A DNA stretch of 64,000 nt from Actinocatenispora thailandica (GTDB taxonomy: Bacteria > Actinomycetota > Actinomycetes > Mycobacteriales > Micromonosporaceae): contig NZ_AP023355.1 of NCBI RefSeq assembly GCF_016865425.1, forward strand, positions 5,702,198 through 5,766,197. The letters are read 5' to 3'. Positions 1-8,325 of this stretch are shown here, one piece after another. Numbering within the stretch: position 1 is the first letter of the stretch; each line of letters begins with the position of its first letter. The notes beneath the pieces were generated by a model. That model worked only from the letters and a program-made list of their open reading frames with translations. It was not told the DNA's origin and did not search any database. The position numbers and the translations under genes were made by a program.

Positions 1-487
1 TGATGTCCGGCGAGAACGACCGCGCCACCCCGTACGCCACGTCGGCGGCGGTGATGGTCGACCCGTCCTGGTACTTCAGGCCGGGCTTGAGGGTGAACCG
101 CCAGGTGCGGCAGTCGTGGTGCACGTCGACGCCGGGGCTGGTGGCGAGGTCGCCGATCAGCGTCAGCTTGCCGGACGAGTCCTCCCGGAACGTGGTGAGC
201 GACCGGGACAGCAGCTGCGACACCGACTCCGCGTCGGAGATGTAGACGTTCTGCGGGTCGAGGTGCTCGAAGTCCTGCTCCTGCAGCGCGTAGAGGGTGC
301 CGCCGCGCACCGCTCCCGGGACCGGTTTCGCCGGGCCGGCGGAGTGCGCCGGGTCGGTGTCGATCGCGCTGGTCTGCACCGTGTGCTTGGTCCTGGTGGC
401 GGACGTGTCGCCGGTGTTCTTGCTGCAGCCCGCGGCCGCGCCGACACACAGCAACGCGGCAGCCGACGCGATGACGACCCGACGCAC
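1..487 (-). CDS. Family-5 ABC substrate-binding lipoprotein, N-terminal part (copy A)
   Basis: Amino-terminal 162 residues of an extracellular solute-binding protein of the oligopeptide/nickel (SBP family 5) type; the rest runs off the left edge. The GTG start at 487 is chosen because a GAGGGGG ribosome site lies 8 bases upstream and a lipoprotein signal follows at once, with lipobox AAAGCSKN and Cys21 as the acylation site. Family landmarks are VRGGTLYALQEQDFEHLDP, GDLATSPG, GLKYQDGSTITAADVAYGV and RSFSPD. These match the five complete or broken paralogs to its right. The protein should be anchored outside the membrane and hand peptides or a similar ligand to an ABC permease. No permease is visible in the window, so the ligand is unknown. 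Confidence 0.9.
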   Translation of the reverse strand, partial: MRRVVIASAAALLCVGAAAGCSKNTGDTSATRTKHTVQTSAIDTDPAHSAGPAKPVPGAVRGGTLYALQEQDFEHLDPQNVYISDAESVSQLLSRSLTTFREDSSGKLTLIGDLATSPGVDVHHDCRTWRFTLKPGLKYQDGSTITAADVAYGVARSFSPDI

Positions 488-572
488 CTGGTCAACCCCC
501 TCGAAAGCGTTTTCCCGGACCATATCCATGGATGGTCACGAATCGGCATCAAGTGGCGGTGATGTCAGCTGG

Positions 573-632
573 TGGGAACCGCGGACCGCAACCGAGCCGA
601 ACTGGGAACCGCGGACCGCAGCCGAGCCGAAC
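573..632. repeat. 30-bp tandem direct duplication
   Basis: Two adjacent 30-base units, 573-602 and 603-632, begin TGGGAACCGCGG and differ at one base. They lie in the spacer between SBP copies A and B (488-660), upstream of copy A. I see no other gene or clear promoter in this spacer. Confidence 0.85.
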
Positions 633-660
633 GCCGCCGGCAACCGGCCGAACGCAGGCG

Positions 661-2378
661 TCAGCCGAGCCAGGAATCGTAGAAGAGCGGGCTGCCGGCG
701 GTACCGCTCTGGAACACGCCGTGCACCCGGCTGCCGGCCAGCGACAGGTTCTTCATGTAGACCAGCGGCACGCACGGCGCGTACCGGCGCATGATGTCGC
801 GGTCCAGCGCGGCCCAGCCGGCAGCCGCCGTCCGGGTCGGTTCGGCGCTGAGCGCGTGCAGCCGGTCGGTCAGCGCCGGCACCGACAGCAGCGACCAGTC
901 GTTGCCGCCCACCCCGATCGCCGTCCCGTCGAACAGCGGCGGCAGCACCGTCGTACCGGTCGGCCAGTCCGCACCCCAGGACACCGGGTACAGGTCGTAG
1001 CCATTGCCCGGCCGGGCGATGTCGGAGTAGAAGTCCACCGGGTCCAGGGCGGTCGCGGCCACCCGGAAGCCGGCCCGGCGCAGCGACGCCACCAGCGGCT
1101 TCGCCGCCGCCCGGCCCTCCGAGGTGTTCGGGTAGGCGTACCGCAGCCTGGGGTGCCGGTCGCCGAGCAGCCGGCGCGCCCTGGCCGGGGCGCCGGCGTC
1201 GCCGGGCGTCGGGTAGGCGTCGTAGCGGTCGAAGCCGAGCACCGTCGGGGACAGCAGCGTCGACGCCACCTCGCCGTGCGTCGGCCCGCCGATCGCGTCG
1301 AGGTAGCCGGCCTTGTCGACCGCGTAGTTGATCGCACGGCGCTCGGCGACGTCGGACACCCGACGCGTGTTGATCATCAGGTACGTGACGAACGGCCAGA
1401 AGCCGACCACCTCGCGGGACCGCAGCGACCGGTCGGCGAGCACCGCGTCGACGCGGTCCGGTGGCACCCCGTCGATCGACACCGCGTACCGGTCGGCGCC
1501 CTCGTCGGCGATCAGCCGGTCGGTCTGCTGCCGCGGATCGGCGCCGATGCGCACCACGATCCGGTCCGGATAGTCGTGCCGGACCGGATCGGTCCGCGGA
1601 TCCCAGTACCGGTTGCGCACCAGGGTCAGCCGCACCCCCGCTGGTACTTCGACACCCGGTACGGGCCGGTCGCCGGCGGCGCGGTGTCGTACCGGTCGGC
1701 GTGCGCGAGACCCGGGTCGGTACCCGCCGGGATCGGGGCGGTGGTGCCGAGCGACGCCGCGTACCCGAAGTCCGGGTGCGGCGCGGCGAGGTGGAAGGTG
1801 ATGGTCCGGCCGGACACCGTGACGCCGGGCGGGATGCGGCCGCCCCCGTGGTACGGACCCCGGTAGTGGGACCGGTAGTCGACGGCGCCGGTCAGCCACT
1901 GCTGAATGTAGTGCGGCCCGTCGGCCAGCTGCGGGGTGAACGACCGGGCCACCCCGTACGCCACGTCGGCGGCGGTCACCGCGGAGCCGTCCGCGTACCG
2001 CAGCCCGTCGCGCAGCGTGTAGCGCCAGGTGCGCCCGTCGTGGTGCACGTCGGTACCGGCATCGGTGGCGAGGTCACCGACCAGCAGCTGCCTGCCGGTA
2101 CGCGGGTCGTTCTTGAGCATCGTCAGGGTCCGCACCATCAGCTGGTCGACCGCGTTGGCATGCGTCACGTACTGGCGTTGCGGGTCCAGGTGGTCGAAGT
2201 CGTCCTGCTGCAGGATCGTCAGGGTGCCGCCGCGCTTCGCACCCGGTACCGGCTCGGCCGGCCCGGACCCGGCGGACCGGGCCGGCTCGGCGCGCCGGCC
2301 GCCGCCGGTGCAGCCGGTGGCGGCGACGAGCACCGCGATGCCCGCCGCCGCCCACCGCAGCACCCGATGCGCGGTCAT
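661..2378 (-). pseudogene. Family-5 ABC substrate-binding lipoprotein with a frameshift (copy B)
   Basis: A sixth-family member split into two frames. The first 250 codons from ATG 2378 carry a lipoprotein signal (Cys23 in AATGCTGG) and the SBP_bac_5 landmarks KRGGTLTILQQDDFDHLDPQ, TAADVAYGVARSFTP and GPHYIQQWLTG. That frame stops soon after KYQRG. The remainder (LVRNRYWDPRTDPVRHDY through PLFYDSWLG) continues in another frame to 661. The break falls at a C5 run at 1635-1639 on the plus strand; one more base there restores a continuous reading frame of about 572 residues. ATG 2378 lies four bases after the stop of copy C, so the two are translationally coupled. It is either a recent pseudogene or a homopolymer base-call error. 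The lipobox lacks the KN that follows Cys-Ser in most of its siblings. Confidence 0.8.
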
Positions 2379-2381
2379 CGC

Positions 2382-4126
2382 CTACTGCGTCACCCAGGCG
2401 TCGTAGTACCGGGGCGCGCCGCCCTGCAGGATGCCGTGCACCCGGCTGCCGTACAGCGACAGGTTCTTCTCGTAGTAGAGCGGCACCAGCGGCGCGTAGT
2501 CGGTCATGATCTGCTGGTCCAGCTTCATCCAGTCGGCGGCACCCTTTGCCGCCGGTTCCTTCGCGATCTGCCGGATCCGGTCGTTGACCGGCTTCGCGTC
2601 CAGGTAGGTGCGGGAGTTGTTGCCGGTGGCCGCGATCGCGGTGCCGTCGAACAGCGGCGGGATGATCGTCGACCCGCTCGGCCAGTCCGACGCCCACGCC
2701 GACACGTAGATGTCGTACGGGTTGTCGCGGCGGCCCAGGATCGTCAGGTAGTTGTCCTGGTCGATCGGCTTGAGCACGATCTCGAAGCCGGCGCGGGCCA
2801 GGCTCTGCTGCACCTTGGTCGCCTCCTTCTGCCCGGCCGCGGTGTTCGGGAACGCCAGTACCAGCTTCGGCTTCGCGCCCTTGAGCAGCTTCTTCGCCTT
2901 GGCCACGTCCCCGTGGTTGCCGGGCGTCGGGTAGGCGTCGTACTTCTCGAACCCGATCGTGGTCGGTGACTGGATCGTCGAGGCCACGTCACCGATCGGG
3001 CTGCCGCCCTCGGCCTGCAGGAAGCCGGCCTTGTCCATCGCGTAGTTGATCGCGCGCCGGGTGTCGAGGTCGGTGACCCGGCGGGTGTTGATGTTCAGGT
3101 ACCGCACGTAGTCGAGGTAGCCGGCGAGTTCCCGGTTGCTCAGGCTCTTGTCGCCGAGCACCTTGCTGATCAGTTCCGGCGCGACCGGGTTGACCTGCAC
3201 CGCGTACCGGTCGTTGCCGTTGTCGGCGAGCATCCGGTTGGTCTGCTCGACCTGCGAGGGCCCCATCTCGACGACGAACCGGTCGAAGTAGTCGTGCCGT
3301 ACCGGGTCGGTGCGCGGATCCCAGTACCGGTTGCGCACCAGCACCAGCTGGCGCTCCCGCTGGTACGACTCGATCTTGTACGGGCCGGACGAGAACGGGT
3401 GGTCGGCCAGCGCGTGCGGCCCTTGTCGCGGCTCGGCGGCAGCGGCGTGGTGGTCCCCATCGAGGCCGCGAACGGGAAGTCCGGCTCGGCCTGCTGAAGG
3501 TGGAAGGTGATCGTCCGGCCGGACACCGTCACCCCGGGTGGCAGCTTCGCGCCCCCGTCGTACGGCCCCTGGTAGGTCTTGTTGTAGTCGGTGCGCCCGG
3601 TCAGCCACTGCTGGATGTAGTGCGGGCCCTCCGCCACCTGCGGCGAGAACGACCGGGCCACCCCGTACGCCACGTCGGCGGCGGTGATGCTGCTGCCGTC
3701 CTCGTACTTCAGCCCCTTCTTCAGGGTGTAGCGCCAGGTCTTCCCGTCGTGATCGACGTCGGTACCGGTGCCCGTCGCGAGATCGCCGACCAGCAGGTCC
3801 TTGCCGGTGTTGGGGTCCTTGCGGAACATCGTCAGGGTGCGGGTGAACAGCTGCCCCACCGCGATCGACGCGTTGACGTAGATCTGTTGCGGGTCGAGGG
3901 TTTCGTAGTCGGTCTGCTGGATCGAGTAGAGCGTGCCGCCGCGCACCGCGCCGGGCATCGGCTTGGCCGGTCCCTGCGACTCGGCCGGGTCGGTGGAGAT
4001 CGACCCGGCGTCCTGCCGGATCGCCGGACCCTTCGTGTTCTCGCCGGTGTTCTTGCTGCATGCACCGGCCATCCCGGCGACGAGCAGTGCCGCGCACGCG
4101 ACACCGACGATGCGACGTTTGCGCAT
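2382..4126 (-). pseudogene. Family-5 ABC substrate-binding lipoprotein with a frameshift (copy C)
   Basis: ATG 4126 follows a strong AGGAGG ribosome site and opens a lipoprotein signal with Cys23 (MAGACSKN). The amino-terminal frame runs through PGVTVSGRTITFHL and TTTPLPPSRDKGR. The frame then changes near 3411-3420, and the second frame (ALADHPFSSGPYKIESYQRE to YYDAWVTQ) runs to the stop at 2382. The total of 1745 nt is one base short of a multiple of three; a one-base gain or two-base loss restores about 581 residues, the length of copies D-F. Copy B follows directly, so C and B look like a two-gene operon. Function as for copy A, if intact. Sequencing error remains a real alternative to pseudogenisation. 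Confidence 0.8.
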
Positions 4127-4255
4127 GTGACCTCCTGACGACCGACCTGCGACGTATCGTCCCGCGACGTTAACCGAACAGCGGAACGTGATCGCGCACG
4201 GTACGGCGCCGGTCCAGTCGCCGGTCCGCCCGAGCGGCAGGCGCCGAACAGCCCG

Positions 4256-4288
4256 GTGGCCGGGCCCGCACGAGGCGGACCCGGCCAC
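4256..4288 (-). terminator. Hairpin terminator after SBP copy D
   Basis: A 14-bp stem with one mismatch (GTGGCCGGG arms) and a 5-base loop lies 36 bases beyond the stop of copy D. It has no U tract, as is common in high-GC actinomycetes. Confidence 0.65.
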
Positions 4289-4323
4289 TGGTGAGGCGTT
4301 CGTCGGTCAGACCAGGACCGATC

Positions 4324-6057
4324 TCACTTGGCGAACACGCCGGTCAGCTCGGGCCAGCCGCTGGAGTTACCCAGCACGCAGCCGCCCACCTTGCTGCCGA
4401 TCAGCGTGTACTCCTTGTCGTAGTAGAACGGGACGACCGGCGCGTACTTCGTCATGATCTCCTTGTCCAGCTTCGCCCACTCGGCGGCAGCCTTCTCCGG
4501 AGCCATGTCGCTGATCTCGTCGATCTTCTTGTTCACGTCGGCGTTGTTGAAGTACGCCCAGTTGTTGTTGCCCTGCGGCTGGATCGTCCGGCCGTCGAAC
4601 AGCGGCGGGATGATCGTCGAGCCGGACGGCCAGTCCGAGCCCCAGCCCGGCTTGTACAGGTCGTACTTGTTGTGGTCGCGACCGATCTCGGTGTAGAAGC
4701 TGGCCTTGTCGATCGGCTTCAGCACGATCTGGAAGCCGGCCTGCTCCAGGCTGCTCTTGATGTTGGTCGCGTACTTCTGACCGGTCTCGGTGTTGGCGTA
4801 GGCGTACACCAGCTTCGGGTGCTTGCCGTTCAGCAGCTTCTTCGCCTTCGCCACGTTGTACGGGTAGGCGTCGTACTTCTGGTAGCCGGTGGTGGTCGGC
4901 GACTCCAGAGTGCCGGCGGCCTCCGCGACGTTCGGGCCACCGATCGCCTGGATGTAGGACTTCTTGTTCAGCGCGTAGTTGAGCGCCTTGCGAACGTTGA
5001 GGTCCTTGACCCGCTCGGTGTTGATCGCCAGGAACCACACGTACTGGGTGTAGCCCTTGAGCACCCGGCTCTGCAGCGACTGGTCGGTCGACACCTTCTT
5101 CACCAGCGTCGGGTCGACGTTGCCCTGCATGATCCCGTACTGGTCGTCGCCGTTGTCGGAGATCATCCGGTTGGTCTGGTCGGTCGAGCCGACACCCATG
5201 GTGACCACGAACTTGTCCGGGTAGTCGTGCCGGATCGGGTCCGAGTTCGGGTCCCAGTACTTGTTCCGGGTCAGCACGATCTTGCTGTCCCGGTTGTAGG
5301 TGTCGAACTGGTACGGGCCGGACGAGAACGGCTTGCTGTCCAGCTTGGTCTTGGTGTCCTTCGCCTTCGGCAGCGGCGCGGTGGTGCCCCACGAGGCCGC
5401 GTACGGCATGTCGCAGTGCGCCTTGGCGAACTTGAAGGTGATCTTGTTGCCGTCGACCGTGACGCCCGGCGGCATGGCCGCGCCACCGTTGTACGGGCCC
5501 TTGTAGGTCTTGTTGTAGTCGATCGACCCCGCCAGCCACTGCTGGATGTAGTGCGGGCCGTCGGCCAGGTCCGGCGAGAAGGACCGGGCCACGCCGTACG
5601 CCACGTCGGCGGCGGTGATCGGCGAGCCGTCCTGGTACTTCAGCCCGTCCTTGAGGGTGAACTGCCACGACGTGCACTTGCCGCCGGAGGTGTCCTTGCC
5701 GGTGTCGGTGGCGAGGTCACCGACCAGCGTCGACTTGCCCGTCTTCGGGTCGTCGACGTACCCGGTCAGCTGCCGGCTGAACAGCTTGGCGAACACCTGC
5801 GCGTTGTTGACGTAGATGCGCTGGGGGTCGAGGTGCTCGAAGTCGGCGTCCTGGATCAGGGTGATGGTGCCACCCTTCTTGGCGCCGGCGACCGGCTTCG
5901 CCGGTCCCTTGGAATCCGCAGCGGTGCCGATGCCGCCCTGCTGAGCCTTCACGTTGTCGTTCGTACCGCCCGTGGAGCCGGTGTTCTTGCTGCAGGCTCC
6001 GAGAGCGGCCACGACGGCGAGGGCGCCGGCGGCGGCGAGTGCCACCCGTGGTCGCAT
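4324..6057 (-). CDS. Family-5 ABC substrate-binding lipoprotein (copy D)
   Basis: Intact 577-residue solute-binding protein of the oligopeptide/nickel family. ATG 6057 is preferred over upstream starts because GAGGAGG lies just ahead of it and the signal peptide begins there (MRPR, hydrophobic stretch, lipobox LGACSKN with Cys22). A Ser/Thr/Gly-rich linker follows, then the SBP_bac_5 fold: KKGGTITLIQDADFEHLDPQ near residue 65, TAADVAYGVARSFSPD, PFSSGPYQF, the domain-crossing stretch NKYWDPNSDPIRHDYPDKF, and a carboxyl end at LTGVFAK. It is closest by eye to copies E and F. It has its own upstream element (6160-6182) and a terminator-like hairpin on each side, so it is probably a single-gene transcript. 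The ligand cannot be read from sequence. Confidence 0.93.
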   Translation of the reverse strand: MRPRVALAAAGALAVVAALGACSKNTGSTGGTNDNVKAQQGGIGTAADSKGPAKPVAGAKKGGTITLIQDADFEHLDPQRIYVNNAQVFAKLFSRQLTGYVDDPKTGKSTLVGDLATDTGKDTSGGKCTSWQFTLKDGLKYQDGSPITAADVAYGVARSFSPDLADGPHYIQQWLAGSIDYNKTYKGPYNGGAAMPPGVTVDGNKITFKFAKAHCDMPYAASWGTTAPLPKAKDTKTKLDSKPFSSGPYQFDTYNRDSKIVLTRNKYWDPNSDPIRHDYPDKFVVTMGVGSTDQTNRMISDNGDDQYGIMQGNVDPTLVKKVSTDQSLQSRVLKGYTQYVWFLAINTERVKDLNVRKALNYALNKKSYIQAIGGPNVAEAAGTLESPTTTGYQKYDAYPYNVAKAKKLLNGKHPKLVYAYANTETGQKYATNIKSSLEQAGFQIVLKPIDKASFYTEIGRDHNKYDLYKPGWGSDWPSGSTIIPPLFDGRTIQPQGNNNWAYFNNADVNKKIDEISDMAPEKAAAEWAKLDKEIMTKYAPVVPFYYDKEYTLIGSKVGGCVLGNSSGWPELTGVFAK

Positions 6058-6159
6058 TCTTCCTCCTCTTGCTACCGCCGCCGGTCGGCGTGCGGGGGAC
6101 TGGCCGCGGCGGAGCGCGGGCCAGCAATGAGAGCAAGCTAATGGACTTGACACGGGCAG

Positions 6160-6182
6160 CCATCACGGCCGGCTAACGATTG
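6160..6182 (-). promoter_or_regulatory. Conserved 23-bp element upstream of SBP copy D
   Basis: Read on the minus strand it begins CAATCGTTAGCC. It matches the element upstream of copy E (8204-8226) at 20 of 23 positions and lies about 100 bases before the start codon in both cases. A TGTCAA hexamer follows towards the gene. It is a candidate shared operator or activator site. Confidence 0.5.
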
Positions 6183-6286
6183 CGTTCCTGGTCGACCCCG
6201 AACCGGTCCAGAAACCACGGAAAGAGAGCCGACCGTCACACTGAGGCAAGTGCGGTCGACCGAAGCCTCGCTTCGTCCAGACACGT

Positions 6287-6321
6287 CCGGGCCGGACCCG
6301 CATTGCGCGAGTCCGGCCCGG
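6287..6321 (-). terminator. Hairpin terminator after SBP copy E
   Basis: Perfect 11-bp stem (CCGGGCCGGAC) around a 13-base loop, 48 bases past the stop of copy E. The 311-base spacer 6058-6368 otherwise holds only the promoter-side element of copy D. Confidence 0.65.
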
Positions 6322-6368
6322 TTTGTCGTGATCGGGAATGCGACCCCGATGCCGTGTTCTGTTCTGGC

Positions 6369-8108
6369 CTACTTGGCGTAGACGCTGGTGTACTCCGGCC
6401 AGCCGCTGGACAGCCCCAGGTCGCAACCGCCGACCTTCTTGCCGACCAGGGTGTACTCCTTCTGGTAGTAGAAGGGCACCACCGGCGCGTACTTCGTCAT
6501 GATCTCCTGGTCCAGCTTGGCCCATTCCGGAGCGGCCTTGTCGGGCGCCATCAGGTTGATCTCGTCGATGCGCTTGTTGATGTCATCGGCGTTGAAGTAC
6601 GAGTAGTCGTTGTTGCCCTGCGGAATGATCGTCCGGCCGTCGAACACCGGCGGAATGATCGTCGAGCCGCTCGGCCAGTCCGAGCCCCAACCGGCCAGGT
6701 AGAGGTCGTACTTGTTGTTCTTGCGACCGATCTCGGTGTAGTAGCTCGCGCCGTCGATCGGCTTGAGCACGATCTGGAAACCGATCTTCTCCAGGTTGTT
6801 CTTCACCACCGTGGCGTACTTCTGCCCGGTGGAGGTGTTGGTGTAGGCGTACACCAGCTTGGGGTGCTTGCCGTTGAGCAGCTGCTTGGCCTTCGCCGGG
6901 TCGTACGGATACGCGTCGTACTTCTTGAACCCGGCCGTGGTCGGCGACTCCAGCGTGGTCGCCGGGTCCGCCTTCGCGCTGCCGCCGAGCGCCTGGATGT
7001 AGGCCTTCTTGTCCAGGCCGTAGTTCAGCGCCTTGCGGATGTTGAGGTCCTTGATCCGCTGGTTGTTGATCGCCAGGTACCAGGTGAACTGGGTGTAGCC
7101 GGCGCGGATCTGCGGCTTCAGCGACGCGTCGCCCTGCACCTTCTTGATCAGCGTCGCGTCGACACCACCGGAGTTCTGCATGATCGCGTACGCGTCGTTG
7201 CCGTTGGACGAGATCATCCGGTTGGTCTGCTGCACCCCATCGGCACCCATGTCCACCTCGAAGTGGTCCGGGTAGTCGTGCCGCAGCGGGTCGGTGTTCG
7301 GGTCCCAGTACTTGTTACGGCTCAGGACGATCTTGCTGTCCCGGTTGTACGTGTCGATCTTGTACGGCCCGGACGAGAACGGGTTCAGGTCGTACTTGGT
7401 CTTGGTGTCCTTCGCCTTCGGCACCGGGGCCGTGGTGCCCCAGGACGCCGCGTACGGCATGTCGCAGTGCGGCTTCTTGAAGTCGAAGGTGATCTTCTGG
7501 CCGGAGACCTTGACCCCCGGCGGGGTGTCCGAGCCGCCGTTGTAGGGACCCTTGTAGGTCTTGTTGTAGTCGATCGAGTCGGCCAGCCACTGCTGGATGT
7601 AGTGCGGACCGTCGGCCAGGTCCGGCGAGAACGACCGCGCCACGTTGTAGGCGACGTCCTTCGCGGTGATCGGCGAGCCGTCCTGGTACTTCAGCCCGTC
7701 CTTGAGGGTGAACTGCCACGACGTGCACTTGCCGTTGGAGATGTCCTTGCCCGGATCGGTGGCGAGGTCGCCGACCAGCGTCGACTTGCCCGTCTTCGGG
7801 TCGTCGACGAACGCGGTCAGCTGCCGCTGGATGAGCCGGCCGAAGACCTGGGCGTTGTTGACGTAGATCCGGGCCGGGTCCAGGTGTTCGAAGTCCTTCT
7901 CCTGGATCAGGTAGATCGTGCCGCCCTTCTTCGCGCCGCTGACCGCTGGCGCCGGGCCTTTCGAGTCGGCCGCCGTCCCGATACCGCCGGACTGCTTCTG
8001 GGCCTTGTCACTGGAGCCACCGCTATCGCCCGTGTTCTTGCTGCAGGCACCCAGCGCAGCGACGACAGCGACAGCGCCGAGGGCAGCCACAGCCATCCGT
8101 GGTCGCAT
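6369..8108 (-). CDS. Family-5 ABC substrate-binding lipoprotein (copy E)
   Basis: Intact 579-residue paralog. ATG 8108 has a GAGGAGGAGA ribosome site and opens the signal MRPRMAVAALGAV with lipobox LGACSKN (Cys22). Mature-domain landmarks are KKGGTIYLIQEKDFEHLDPA, TAKDVAYNVARSFSPDLAD, KPHCDMPYAASWGTT, PFSSGPYKI and WGSDWPSGSTIIPPVFDGR. The same order and spacing occur in copies D and F, so the three arose by tandem duplication of one ancestor. Periplasm-facing ligand capture for an ABC importer is expected. It has its own upstream element and terminator, indicating independent expression. Confidence 0.93.
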   Translation of the reverse strand: MRPRMAVAALGAVAVVAALGACSKNTGDSGGSSDKAQKQSGGIGTAADSKGPAPAVSGAKKGGTIYLIQEKDFEHLDPARIYVNNAQVFGRLIQRQLTAFVDDPKTGKSTLVGDLATDPGKDISNGKCTSWQFTLKDGLKYQDGSPITAKDVAYNVARSFSPDLADGPHYIQQWLADSIDYNKTYKGPYNGGSDTPPGVKVSGQKITFDFKKPHCDMPYAASWGTTAPVPKAKDTKTKYDLNPFSSGPYKIDTYNRDSKIVLSRNKYWDPNTDPLRHDYPDHFEVDMGADGVQQTNRMISSNGNDAYAIMQNSGGVDATLIKKVQGDASLKPQIRAGYTQFTWYLAINNQRIKDLNIRKALNYGLDKKAYIQALGGSAKADPATTLESPTTAGFKKYDAYPYDPAKAKQLLNGKHPKLVYAYTNTSTGQKYATVVKNNLEKIGFQIVLKPIDGASYYTEIGRKNNKYDLYLAGWGSDWPSGSTIIPPVFDGRTIIPQGNNDYSYFNADDINKRIDEINLMAPDKAAPEWAKLDQEIMTKYAPVVPFYYQKEYTLVGKKVGGCDLGLSSGWPEYTSVYAK

Positions 8109-8203
8109 GTCTTCTCCTCCTCATCACACCGCGGCCGGACGGCACACGGTAGGGCCGGATCGCCCGCGCCCGCCTGTGAAATTAGTGGACGTTCAGGCCC
8201 GAC

Positions 8204-8226
8204 CCGTCACAGCGGGCTAACGATTG
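8204..8226 (-). promoter_or_regulatory. Conserved 23-bp element upstream of SBP copy E
   Basis: Partner of 6160-6182 (20/23 identical), at nearly the same distance from its start codon. A weaker partial match (CCGTCAC then ATTG) lies upstream of copy F around 10196-10208. Confidence 0.5.
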
Positions 8227-8257
8227 GGCAGCCATCGCAGCACTTCGGGGCAGCAAG

Positions 8258-8291
8258 AGCGGGGCCGGACCGCTAGGATCCGACCCCCGCT
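8258..8291 (-). terminator. Hairpin terminator after SBP copy F
   Basis: AGCGGGG...CGGA arm pairs with TCCGACCCCCGCT, with a one-base bulge, about 35 bases beyond the stop of copy F. Confidence 0.6.
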
Positions 8292-8325
8292 CAAGGAGAC
8301 CTTAAGTCTCGCTCACGCAACCGGT

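Noticed and set aside
1626-4126. Programmed ribosomal frameshifting in SBP copies B and C
   Set aside because: No slippery heptamer with a stimulatory structure is evident, and such control is not known in this family. A single missing base in a G/C run is simpler.
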